DNA from: Marinobacter azerbaijanicus
GTDB lineage: Bacteria > Pseudomonadota > Gammaproteobacteria > Pseudomonadales > Oleiphilaceae
Assembly: GCF_030250645.1 (NCBI RefSeq)
Contig: NZ_JASSVS010000005.1
Span: 248,001 to 312,000 of the forward strand
Reading direction: 5' to 3'
Length of the DNA stretch: 64,000 nt
The notes beneath the pieces were generated by a model. That model saw only the letters and a list, made by a program, of their open reading frames with translations. It was not told the DNA's origin and did not search any database. Position numbers and translations under genes: made by a program. Positions 30,329-39,500 of this stretch are shown here, piece after piece; position 1 is the stretch's first letter; the number at the start of each line of letters is the position of its first letter.

Positions 30329-31798
30329 TCAGCCGAGGTCCAGCAGTTTGCGTAGCCAGTCCGTGTCGAGATGGTCTTCCACCAGGTCTGCGAGCCGGTC
30401 CAGTTGTTGTTGGCGATGATTCTGGTAATTCACGGCCTCGCCGGCCAGTTGGGTGTCTGCACCCAGGCCGGCCCAGTGCAGAATAGCGCTACAGGCTTCG
30501 GGTTCATCGAAGATGCCGTGAACGTAGGTGCCTGCCACCTGACCATCCCCGCTGACGGCGCCGTCCGGTCTGCCATTCAGTTCAGCCATGGGGGATGCCA
30601 GAGCTGGCCCAATGGTGACACCGTTATGCATTTCATAGCCGGTGAAGGCGGCTTTATCTGTGCCGATGGTGAGCGTGCCGCTCACGTTCTTCAGCTGTTT
30701 GCCGTCCACCATGCGCGTGGTCATGTCCAGCAGGCCCAAACCTTCGGTGCTACCGGCCTCGCCTTCCAGTCCGTTCGGGTCTAGTACTTCGGTGCCGAGC
30801 ATCTGAAAACCACCGCAGATGGCAAAAACTTTGCCGCCGTATCGAAGGTGCTTACCGATCGCCTCTGGCCAGCCCTGCGACTTCAGCCATTGCAGGTCGT
30901 GACGGGTGCTTTTACTGCCGGGCAGGAGAATCAGGTCCGCCGGGGGAATGGGCTGATCGGGGCCGATAAACTGGAGGTTAACTCCGGGGTGCAGGCGCAG
31001 GGGATCGAAGTCGTTGTGGTTGCTGATGCGAGGCAGGACCGGGACAATTACATTCAGCGCGCCGGCCTCGCTGCGGCCGCTGGTGCCCACGCTGTCCTCG
31101 GCGTCGATCACCAGCCCGTGCAGGTAGGGCAGCACCCCGGCCACGGGTTTGCCGGTGCGTTCGGCCAGCCAGTCCAGGCCAGGCTCCAGCAGGGCGATAT
31201 CACCCCGGAAGCGGTTGATGATAAACCCTCTGGTGCGGGCCCGTTCGCTGTCGGAAACCAGTTCCAGGGTGCCCACCAGCTGCGCGAACACGCCGCCCTT
31301 GTCGATATCGCCAACCAGCAATACTGAGCAGTCCGCCACTTCGGCGAAACCCATGTTGGCAATATCGTTGGCGCGTAGGTTGATCTCGGCGGGGCTGCCG
31401 GCGCCTTCGGCGATGATCACGTCGTAACGGGCACTCAGGGCACGCCAGGCGTCCATCACCGAAGCCATCGCCTCTGCTTTGTAGGCATGGTAATCCAGCG
31501 CATCCATGTTGCCGTGGACCCTGCCGCGCAGGATGACCTGAGCGCCACAGTCACTCTGGGGCTTGAGCAGCACCGGGTTCATATCGCTGTGGGGCTCCAG
31601 GCCACAGGCCAGTGCCTGCAGGGCGGTGGAGCGGCCAATTTCACCGCCATCCACGGTAACTGCGCTATTCAGGGCCATGTTCTGTGGCTTGAAGGGCGCC
31701 ACGGACACGCCCTGGCGTGCCAGCCACCGGCACAGGGCCGCCACCACCGTGGTCTTGCCGGCGTCGGAGGTAGTGCCCTGGATCATCAGTGTGGTCAT
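30329..31798 (-). CDS. cobQ: Cobyric acid synthase (glutamine-hydrolysing)
   Basis: A 489-residue enzyme amidating carboxylates b, d, e and g of adenosylcobyrinic acid a,c-diamide with glutamine and ATP. The N-terminal dethiobiotin-synthetase-like ATPase half has [18 protein letters not shown] and [13 protein letters not shown]. The C-terminal glutamine amidotransferase half has [14 protein letters not shown] and the nucleophile region [10 protein letters not shown]. Length is standard. It lies 12 bases after cobO in the minus-strand run cobB-cobO-cobQ-bluB. Confidence 0.94.
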   Translation of the reverse strand: MTTLMIQGTTSDAGKTTVVAALCRWLARQGVSVAPFKPQNMALNSAVTVDGGEIGRSTALQALACGLEPHSDMNPVLLKPQSDCGAQVILRGRVHGNMDALDYHAYKAEAMASVMDAWRALSARYDVIIAEGAGSPAEINLRANDIANMGFAEVADCSVLLVGDIDKGGVFAQLVGTLELVSDSERARTRGFIINRFRGDIALLEPGLDWLAERTGKPVAGVLPYLHGLVIDAEDSVGTSGRSEAGALNVIVPVLPRISNHNDFDPLRLHPGVNLQFIGPDQPIPPADLILLPGSKSTRHDLQWLKSQGWPEAIGKHLRYGGKVFAICGGFQMLGTEVLDPNGLEGEAGSTEGLGLLDMTTRMVDGKQLKNVSGTLTIGTDKAAFTGYEMHNGVTIGPALASPMAELNGRPDGAVSGDGQVAGTYVHGIFDEPEACSAILHWAGLGADTQLAGEAVNYQNHRQQQLDRLADLVEDHLDTDWLRKLLDLG

Positions 31799-31810
31799 GG
31801 TTTCCGGCCT

Positions 31811-32422
31811 TTACAGCTCTACGCCTTTCTGGGCCTTCACGCCCTGGTCCTGGAAGGCATGCTTCACCACGCCCATTTCCGTCACTGTGTCCGCCAGATC
31901 TATCAGCTCCGCGGGTGCCGAGCGGCCGGTGACCACCACATGCTGCATTTCGGGACGTCCCTGCAGATCATCCAGCACCCGGTCCAGGTCGATGTAGTCA
32001 TACTTCAGGGCGATATTGAGTTCGTCCAGCAGAATCAGGTCATAACTATCGTCCTTGAGCATGGAAGCGGCCATATCCCATGCGGCGTTAGCTGCTTCCA
32101 CATCCTGCTCGCGGTTCTTGGTTTCCCAGGTATAGCCCTGGCCCATTACGTGGTAATCCACATTGGGCAGTTCGTGGAAGAAAGCCTCTTCACCGGTGCT
32201 GAAAGCACCCTTGATGAACTGAACAATACCCACCTTCATGCCATGGCCCAGGGCGCGGGCCACCATGCCAAAACCGGAGCTGCTCTTGCCCTTGCCAGGG
32301 CCGGTGAGCACCAACAACACACCCTGCTCTTTCTGGGCGCGAGCGATACGCTCCTGCATGATTTTCTGTTTGGCTTCCATGCGGCGGGCATGGCGTTCGG
32401 GGTCTTTGGCGCGTTCACGCAT
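31811..32422 (-). CDS. cobO: Cob(I)yrinic acid a,c-diamide adenosyltransferase
   Basis: A 203-residue BtuR/CobO-type enzyme that transfers the 5'-deoxyadenosyl group of ATP to the cobalt of corrinoids. It has the P-loop LTGPGKGKSSSGFG at residues 39-52, the family motifs QFIKGAFSTGE and ILLDELNIALKYDYI, and VVTGRSAPAELI. Its start overlaps the cobB stop by eight bases and cobQ follows 12 bases after its stop. It can act on both de novo and salvaged corrinoids. Confidence 0.94.
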   Translation of the reverse strand: MRERAKDPERHARRMEAKQKIMQERIARAQKEQGVLLVLTGPGKGKSSSGFGMVARALGHGMKVGIVQFIKGAFSTGEEAFFHELPNVDYHVMGQGYTWETKNREQDVEAANAAWDMAASMLKDDSYDLILLDELNIALKYDYIDLDRVLDDLQGRPEMQHVVVTGRSAPAELIDLADTVTEMGVVKHAFQDQGVKAQKGVEL

Positions 32423-33746
32423 GAGATTGCTCCTTCGCAGTCGAGACCGGGGTCAGAGATTCACCCCGGAAAATAGCCGCCACCAGTGTCGGTGCAGACG
32501 GAAAATAGCCATGGAAATAGCTCGCCACCAGGCCGTTATGGCAAAACACCGGCTCGGCCTCAGTACCTGCCAGTTTGCGGGTCCGGGCCCACGGGGCCCA
32601 GTCGGTGTCCAAGCGGGAATGATGATAGGTGTGGCCTCGCAGTTCGCCCTGCTCCGTTGCCAGGCTTTGTAACCCCAATGCCTGCAACTTGCCGGCCATT
32701 TCCACACGGCCGGGCATCAGGCCCAGCAGATGGTGGCTTTCGCCGTCTTTGTCGACCAGGGATTCACAACAGGCCATCAGGCCTCCGCACTCGGCCAGGA
32801 TCGGTTTGCCAGCGGCGTTATGGGCGCGAATGGCTTCCAGCATCGGCTGGTTGCCAGCCAGGGTGGCACCGTGCAGTTCAGGATAGCCGCCCGGCAGCCA
32901 GAGGGCGTCGGTGTCCGGCAACGCCGAATCCGCAAGCAGCGAGAAGAACGACAGTTCCGCCCCCATGGCCCGCAGCAGGTCCAGGTTGGCGCGGTAGATA
33001 AAACTGAAGGCCGCGTCTTGCGCGATGGCGATGCGAACGCCTTCCAGTAACAATGGCGGGGGCTCCGGTGTTTCTGCTTCCAGCGTCACCGGCAGCGGTA
33101 AGCCGTCCAGCCCGGCTTCGGCCAGCACTTCAGCGGCAGCATCCAGGCGCTGATCCAGATCCCTCAGCTCACCGGCCTGAACCAGCCCCAGGTGCCGGTC
33201 CGGGATATTCATGGCTTCGTTACGGGGAATGGCTCCCAGCAGGCTGATACCTTCCGGCAGGCTTGCCCGCAGCATGTCACCATGGCGGGAGCTGCCGATG
33301 CGATTGGCGATCACCTGTTTAACCGGCAATTCCGGGTCGAAACTTGCTAATCCCAGAGCCACCGCACCGAATGTCTGGGCCATGCCCCGGGCATCTATCA
33401 CCGGTAAGGCAGGAATTCCCATGAGTTTGGCCAGGTCCGCACTGGAAGGATCACCATCGAATAATCCCATGGAGCCTTCCACCAGGATGAGATCGGCCTC
33501 CTGCGCTGCTTCCGCCAACCGCCATCGACATTCTGCTTCTCCAGTCATCCACGGGTGCAACTGGTACACAGGCTGACCTGAAGCGACCTCCAATACCATC
33601 GGATCCAGATAGTCCGGCCCGTGCTTGAATACCCGCACTTTCCGTCCGGCATTCCTGTGTAGCCTGGCCAGGGCTGCCGTCACCATGGACTTTCCCTGGC
33701 CGGAGCCGGGAGCGGTTATCATTGCAGCTGCTACAGTTGCTTTCAT
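32415..33746 (-). CDS. cobB: Cobyrinate / hydrogenobyrinate a,c-diamide synthase
   Basis: A 443-residue glutamine-dependent amidotransferase acting on carboxylates a and c of the corrin. It has an N-terminal P-loop (ITAPGSGQGKSMVTAAL) and the family sequences VFKHGPDYLDPM and VEGSMGLFDGD. The C-terminal glutaminase domain has the nucleophile in ILAECGGLMA and a late SYFHGYF. It is the first gene after a 165-base gap containing a long inverted repeat, so it may be read from its own promoter or by read-through from the btuB operon. No earlier ring-forming enzyme is encoded nearby. Confidence 0.92.
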   Translation of the reverse strand: MKATVAAAMITAPGSGQGKSMVTAALARLHRNAGRKVRVFKHGPDYLDPMVLEVASGQPVYQLHPWMTGEAECRWRLAEAAQEADLILVEGSMGLFDGDPSSADLAKLMGIPALPVIDARGMAQTFGAVALGLASFDPELPVKQVIANRIGSSRHGDMLRASLPEGISLLGAIPRNEAMNIPDRHLGLVQAGELRDLDQRLDAAAEVLAEAGLDGLPLPVTLEAETPEPPPLLLEGVRIAIAQDAAFSFIYRANLDLLRAMGAELSFFSLLADSALPDTDALWLPGGYPELHGATLAGNQPMLEAIRAHNAAGKPILAECGGLMACCESLVDKDGESHHLLGLMPGRVEMAGKLQALGLQSLATEQGELRGHTYHHSRLDTDWAPWARTRKLAGTEAEPVFCHNGLVASYFHGYFPSAPTLVAAIFRGESLTPVSTAKEQSHA

Positions 33747-33790
33747 ATCGTTTGTAAATCCAAAGTTTGCCTAACTCGGAATCCGGGCGG

Positions 33791-33896
33791 CCGGTGGCGG
33801 GTACAGCCTTCCGGGACTGTCAAAAACATGGATGTTTTTGTCGAGCGTACATGGACGTATTCACAGCGTGTCCCGGAAGGCTGTACCCGCCATCGG
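33791..33896. repeat. Long inverted-repeat element with internal hairpin, btuD-cobB gap
   Basis: Two 27-base arms (33791-33817 and 33870-33896) are exact inverted copies apart from one base. The core is GGCGGGTACAGCCTTCC on the left. Inside lies a second perfect hairpin, CAAAAACAT-GG-ATGTTTTTG (33821-33840), followed by GCGTACATGGACGTATTCACAGCG. The structure resembles the small mobile-like intergenic repeats common in marine gammaproteobacteria. It fills most of the 165-base gap and may influence read-through from btuD into cobB. No ORF is present. Confidence 0.8.
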
Positions 33897-33911
33897 TCGC
33901 TACTCCCAAGC

Positions 33912-34682
33912 TCAAGATTTAACAGGCACAAACACCGGTGCCCCATCCGCTTCCACCGTAATCAGTTTCTGGCCATAGAGCCGCTCAAGTGCTGCCGGCA
34001 CCAGCATCCGCTCCGCAGGTCCCCAGCAGGCATCGCCATTGGGGTAAAGCAACAGCAGATGGTCACACCACCGGGCCGCCAGATTGAGGTCATGCAGGCA
34101 CATAAACACAGAGCGCCCCGAGCGAGCCTGTTCGGTCAGCAGTTGCAGCACTGACACCTGATGGTGGAGATCCAGATGGTTGGTGGGCTCATCCAGCAAC
34201 CAGGTATCGGGCGCCTGCGTCAGTACCGTGGCGATGGCCACGCGCTGGCGTTCGCCACCGGATAGGGTGCTTACCAGGCGGTCACTCAAATGGCCCACAT
34301 CCAGTTGATCTAGGGCCTGACGTGCAAAACGCTCATCATCGCCGGATTCCATCTGCCAGGGCGACAGCCACGGGTGGCGGCCAATCAGCGCGGTTTCCAG
34401 TACCGTGGCCGGAAAACCATCCTGTCGCTCCTGGAACACCAGCCCCAGTTGTTGGGAAATCCGCCGGCGCCGGAGTTCCGTCAGTGAGTGCTCACCCAGG
34501 CAAACCGACCCGTGTCGCGGCGCACGAAGGCCGGCCAGGGTGTGCAACAGCGTTGTCTTGCCGGCACCGTTCGGGCCCAGCACGCCCCACGTCTGCCCCG
34601 GCTCCACCGTGAAATCCAGCGGCTGTCCATCGTCCCGATCAGGGATATCAATGACCAGTTCGTTCGCCCGTAACGGATTCAT
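33912..34682 (-). CDS. btuD: Corrinoid ABC transporter ATP-binding protein (BtuD-like)
   Basis: A 256-residue ATPase of the FecE/BtuD group. Walker A is GPNGAGKTT near residues 36-44, the Q-loop is GLVFQERQDGF, the signature is LSGGERQRVAIA, and Walker B is TWLLDEPTNHLD. The start overlaps the permease stop by one base (TGATG). With BtuC and BtuF it forms the importer moving corrinoid (or another tetrapyrrole, given the CobN-like neighbour) from periplasm to cytoplasm. It is the last gene before the inverted-repeat element. Confidence 0.88.
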   Translation of the reverse strand: MNPLRANELVIDIPDRDDGQPLDFTVEPGQTWGVLGPNGAGKTTLLHTLAGLRAPRHGSVCLGEHSLTELRRRRISQQLGLVFQERQDGFPATVLETALIGRHPWLSPWQMESGDDERFARQALDQLDVGHLSDRLVSTLSGGERQRVAIATVLTQAPDTWLLDEPTNHLDLHHQVSVLQLLTEQARSGRSVFMCLHDLNLAARWCDHLLLLYPNGDACWGPAERMLVPAALERLYGQKLITVEADGAPVFVPVKS

Positions 34683-35653
34683 CAGCGGCTCCGGTACAGC
34701 AGGTAAAGGAATGTGGGTACGCCCAGCAGCGCGGTAATTACCCCCACCGGCAGCTGCTCCGGCGCAATCACCACCCGCGCCAGGGTATCCGCCAGCACCA
34801 GCAATGTACCTCCGGCCAACGCGCAGGCGGGCAGGATCAGGCGCTGGTCGTTACCCAGCACCAGGCGCAGCATGTGGGGCACCACAAGGCCGACAAAACC
34901 GATACTGCCGGCCATGGTGACAGCTGTCGCGGTCAGCAGGCTGGCAAGGACGTAGATCGTCCACTCCAGTGGTCGCACAGCCACTCCCAAAGCGGCTGCC
35001 TGCATGGGACCGCGCGCCAGCACATTGAGGCTACGGCCCAGCGGCACCACCAACAGGCAAACCAGGAAAAGGAGCCCCAGCGCCGGCCAGGGAGAGCGGG
35101 CGTAGGACACATCGCCCATCAACCAATACAGCATGCCTGGCAGGCGCTGCGCCGGACTGATGGCCAGCATCAGGGTAATCACGGCGCCCCAGCCGGCGGC
35201 CACAACCACACCGGTTAACAGCAATCGGGACGGCGTCCAGCTGCCCGTACCATGAGCAAGGCCGAAGACCATAAGAGTTGCCAGCATCGCGCCGGCAAAC
35301 GCAGAGCCTGATACGATCAGGCCACCCAGGCCCGCCAACATTGCCAGCAGGGCGCCAACAGCCGCACCACCAGACAACCCCAGAACGTAGGGGTCGGCCA
35401 GCGGGTTGCGTAGCAACACCTGCATCAGGGCCCCCGCTACTGCCAGTAGCCCACCGGTGGCAAATGCTGCCAGGGTACGGGGCAGGCGCAGCTCCAGAAC
35501 CAGGGTCTGCTGCAGGTTACTGCCCTCACCCAGAATCACTGCCAGCACCTGTCCCGGCGCAACACTGACGCTTCCAGTACCTATGGACAATACCATTGCC
35601 ACCAGACTGGTAAGCGCCAGAACCAGCAGCGGCTTGATCAGGGGCCGGCTCAC
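34682..35653 (-). CDS. btuC: Corrinoid ABC transporter permease (BtuC-like)
   Basis: A 323-residue FecCD/BtuC-family permease with about ten helices. Family motifs are RLPRTLAAFATGGLLAVAGALMQ, NPLADPYVLGLSGGAAVGA (the ATPase-contact region is further on near GFVGLVVPHMLRLVLG) and LPVGVITALLGVPTFLYLL at the C-terminus. It starts 15 bases after btuF and overlaps btuD by one base. Heme and siderophore permeases are in the same family, so the specificity rests on the riboswitch and cob neighbours. Confidence 0.88.
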   Translation of the reverse strand: MSRPLIKPLLVLALTSLVAMVLSIGTGSVSVAPGQVLAVILGEGSNLQQTLVLELRLPRTLAAFATGGLLAVAGALMQVLLRNPLADPYVLGLSGGAAVGALLAMLAGLGGLIVSGSAFAGAMLATLMVFGLAHGTGSWTPSRLLLTGVVVAAGWGAVITLMLAISPAQRLPGMLYWLMGDVSYARSPWPALGLLFLVCLLVVPLGRSLNVLARGPMQAAALGVAVRPLEWTIYVLASLLTATAVTMAGSIGFVGLVVPHMLRLVLGNDQRLILPACALAGGTLLVLADTLARVVIAPEQLPVGVITALLGVPTFLYLLYRSR

Positions 35654-35668
35654 AGGTGCAGTCTCCGG

Positions 35669-36562
35669 TCAGCGTTTGGCACGGGCATCATCCAGTTTCT
35701 TACAGAACAGCCTTGACCCATCCAGCATGCGGGGTGTGGGGCGCTGCACCAGGGAGGGCGGGATGAAGAAAAGATTATCCTTCGCGGTGGCCTCAATACC
35801 CGGGAACGTTTCCCAGTGGGCCAGCCAGTGCCGGTTCTCTTCCCCCATGCCGCCAGCCAGGATGGCTTCCGGGTTGGCACCGATCACTGCCTCGGTACTG
35901 ATCCGTGGCACGAGTCGGTCCAGGTCGCCGAAAACATTGACCCCACCACACAGGGTGATCACCTTGCCGATCAAGTGTTCATCATTTACGGTCATGAGCG
36001 GTTCGTCCCACACCTGATAGAACACCGGCACCGGCTCCGCATTGCGGTATTGGCGTTCCAGTCTGGCGATGCCCCGGCGGAAACGCTCAGCTTCGGCAAA
36101 GCCTTCTTCTTCGGTGCCAGCCAGGGTGGCCAGCCGTTCAATGGTGTGGGACACCGCCTCAAACGTACGGGGTTCAATGGAAAACACCGGTAACCCCAGG
36201 TCTGCCAATGCTTCAAGCTGCTCCGGCGGATTGCCGGTGACCCAGCCGATCACCAGGTCCGGCTGCAGTTCCATCAGGCGCTCCAGATCCATACGGGTAT
36301 GGCTACCCACGGAGGGCACGTTTGTTGCGGCTTCCGGGTAGTCGCTGAAGGACACCACCGCGACCACTTTTTCTCCCGCTCCCGCCGCCCAGACCAGTTC
36401 GGTGGCGCCGGGAGACAACGCCGCGATACGGCTGGCCGGCTGCTCAAGGCAGACCTCCTTGCCGGTATCATCGACTGCACACACCTCGGCAACAACAGGC
36501 GCCTGCCACAAGGCCAGCACGGCTGCGCCGATGATGGTCAATCGTCTGGAGACATTCAGCAT
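35669..36562 (-). CDS. btuF: Periplasmic corrinoid-binding protein (BtuF-like)
   Basis: A 297-residue class III binding protein with a signal peptide (about residues 1-25, ending PVVAE). The BtuF/FhuD-type fold is marked by RIAALSPGATELVWAAGAGEKVVAVVSFSDYP at the first lobe and VGWVTGNPPEQLEALADLGLPVF before the linker helix. It captures the ligand delivered through BtuB and hands it to BtuCD. Its ATG lies seven bases inside the end of the CobN-like gene, so the two are translationally coupled. Confidence 0.88.
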   Translation of the reverse strand: MLNVSRRLTIIGAAVLALWQAPVVAEVCAVDDTGKEVCLEQPASRIAALSPGATELVWAAGAGEKVVAVVSFSDYPEAATNVPSVGSHTRMDLERLMELQPDLVIGWVTGNPPEQLEALADLGLPVFSIEPRTFEAVSHTIERLATLAGTEEEGFAEAERFRRGIARLERQYRNAEPVPVFYQVWDEPLMTVNDEHLIGKVITLCGGVNVFGDLDRLVPRISTEAVIGANPEAILAGGMGEENRHWLAHWETFPGIEATAKDNLFFIPPSLVQRPTPRMLDGSRLFCKKLDDARAKR

Positions 36563-39500
36563 GAGGCCGTCCGGCTAAACTGGTTCTGGCAATCATCGTT
36601 GGCAGCAGCCCCCAGGGGGTAGGCGGCCGAGCCTCCCTTGCGGGCGGATTCAAAGGCTTCCCGTTGTTGCGGCTCAAGCTGATCCGCCACCCAGTCCATC
36701 AGCGGATGATCCGGGCGGGTATGGCCGCTGCCAGGCAAGCCATGGTCGATGATATTACCGGCAAAGTCACGGGCCAGGGCACGACGCGTGAACACATCCG
36801 CCTCCCAGAATCCCCGCTTGGCCGCCAGCAACGCGATGGCCTGCATATGGGTCTTGACGTGGACATTGTGCCCCTCTGCCAGGAACTCATCCAGCCCCAG
36901 GCCATGACGATCCTGGAAGTACACTTCGTTGATCTCGTCCCACATGCTGGAACGCAGTACCTGGGGGCTGGTGATCTGCCAGCCCCAGAGGTTGTCGAGG
37001 AAATCGCTGCCCATGGTACGGGCCCCGGCATAACCATGCCCTATCAGCGGCGCCAGCCATTGGGGGTTGAGATTGCGGGCTCGAAGTTCCACCTGCAGCG
37101 CGCGCTGGAGCGAGTCAACCCTCGGGTTCTTCGGGTCGGCGTACTGCAACACGCGGTTCTGCGGGGGCTCGCCACGCAGGTGTTCCACCGCGTTGGACAG
37201 ACCGCCCTGGAAGTCAAAACCATCGTCATTATCCAGCAGGCCATAGAGATGGCTGGCCCGCCCCAGGTAGGTGTGATTGACCGTTTGCAACTGGCTGTCA
37301 AAGGCCTGATGAGCGGGCTCGCCCTGGCTGCCCTTGCCATAGACGTGCCCCATCCGGCGGCGGTAGGCGTCGCCCAGTTGTGGCCGGTCCTGCCAGGCGC
37401 CAGTGCGGGTGGCCAGTCGGTTGACGCCGGCGCCGTAGGCCCCCGGTGCGGTACCGAAGACCCGATGGGCGGCCTGGGCACCGGCATCCCGCACGGAGAC
37501 TCCTGCGGCCATCAGCACCCGTGTGTCCGCAACCCAGCGGGCCGCCACTCCGTTGGTCGACAGGGATTCATCACCCCGTTCACGCATGTCCGCAGGCAAC
37601 ACCGATAAGGCCTGCTCCAGCGCTTCGGCCAACTCGGGATGTTCCGCTTCGATGGTGTTCGCGGCCCCCGCAAGGGCATAGCGGGACGCCAGATCCAGCC
37701 ATTCCAACTGGCTCTCGTAGAGATCCCGGAACAGCCCGGAGGTGGTGAACACCACGTTGCGCCGAACCGGCGTGTCGGTCTCCGGCCCGCTGGGCAAACG
37801 CTCCAGCCCCTTCACGATGCCCCGGCTGTTCCAGACCGGGCGAATGCCCAGCAGTTTCATGCCGAAGGCGATCATCACACCCTCGTCCCGCACGGTATCG
37901 GAGGCCCAGAGCACCAGGGCATCACTCTCGCCGGGCTGTTTGCTATTGTCGGCCATGGCTTCTTCTGCCAGTTCGGTGGCCAGGGACCAGGCCACGCGGG
38001 TCGGGATCAGGTCATCGGACAGGGCGTGGAAGTTGCGACCTGTTGGCAAAACCGCCGGCGTACGCAGGGGATCATTACCCTGTCCCGGCGGCACAAAGCG
38101 GCCCTCCAGCGCAGCAAGAAAGCTTCGGCGTTCCGCAGCCGGTGAAGCCACCAGATTCTTTCGCCATTCCGCCCTGGGAGTGCCGGCCTTACCCGCCATG
38201 GACTCCAGCATGGTGTCCACCATATCGGCACTCCAGTCGCGACCAAACACGTGCAGCCCCAGGGGCATGAAGTGTTCCTGCATATCGGTGACGTAATGGC
38301 CCGCTTCGTGGACCAACAGGTCGGGGGATAATTCGTCCAGGGACACTTCGTCCTCCGACAGCCCCATCTCGCCAGCGATTTCCCGCTCCAGATCCTCGCC
38401 TATGTCCAGTATCCGGATTTTCTCCCGCAGCATGGCCAGGGCCCTTTCCCGGGTCGGGCTGTCGGGCTCGTTGGCAGACTCCCAGGTTTCCACCAGCTGC
38501 CGCAATTCCAGAAGCTCATCATAGAGTTCCGTGGCCGCCAGGGGCGGGGTCAGGTGGCTGATCATTACCCCCAGGGCGCGGCGCTTGGCCTGTATACCTT
38601 CGCCCACACCGTCAACGATGTAGGGATAGATCAGCGGCAGGTCGCCACCCAGCAGGTCGGGGTAGTCATCACTGGTCAGCCCCGCGCGGCGGCGCGGCAG
38701 GAATTCCCGGGTGGAGTGGCGCCCGACGTACACCAGGGCATCCGCCTGATAGTGATCCCGCAGCCAGTGGTAGAAACCCACGTATTGATGGGTGGGCGGG
38801 AAGGTGGTGTTGGCATGCAGCAGTTCCTCGTCCACCTCCCAGCCTCGGGGTGGTTGCGGGCCGATAAAGATGTTGCCAAATCGCAGGCCGGGGAAGATCA
38901 GTCGGTCGTCCACCACCATGGACTGCCCCGGCGCCTCCCCCCAACCCCTGAGGCCGGGTATGCCGGTGTCGGCCAGGGCATTCCGGCCAGCTGCCAGTTT
39001 ATCCTTGTGGCCACCCTCGTTCAGGCGGCGCTGCCACAGGGCTTCGTATTCATCCAGCCGGGCCAGGGCATTCTTGCGATTGGGATGTTGAACGTGCTCG
39101 ATCAGATGGCGAAGGTCGCGGATGCCCCGGTTCAGCAGCCCGTTCGCCAGTTCCCTCTCCCCCAGGCCGTGGGCCTGTTCCAGGCGCTCATGCAGATAGC
39201 CCAGGGGACCGTGGGCCATTTCCTGCCGGACCACTGCCGGCAACGTCTCCAGGTAGCGCTGGTAGGTACTACTGCCCATGGAGGCCACCTGGCCGGCCAT
39301 CTCCCGCAGGGCGCGGGGATCATCCGGCAGGCTCACGCCGCGCTGCTGGATCAGGTCCGTGAGGGCTTCCGGGCTGTCCGGCAGCGGGCCGGTGTCGTAG
39401 CCCTCGGCCTTGAGCCAGGTCAGCATTTCGTAGAGGGAGGCGGGCACATCCAGGTTGTCCGCACCGATGTTCTGGCGGCCGGGCGGGTGATTGTAGTAGA

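Noticed and set aside
33747..33911. Small regulatory RNA gene or CRISPR-like repeat
   Set aside because: There is a single dyad with one nested hairpin, no direct-repeat/spacer pattern and no clear promoter. An intergenic inverted-repeat element is the simpler reading.
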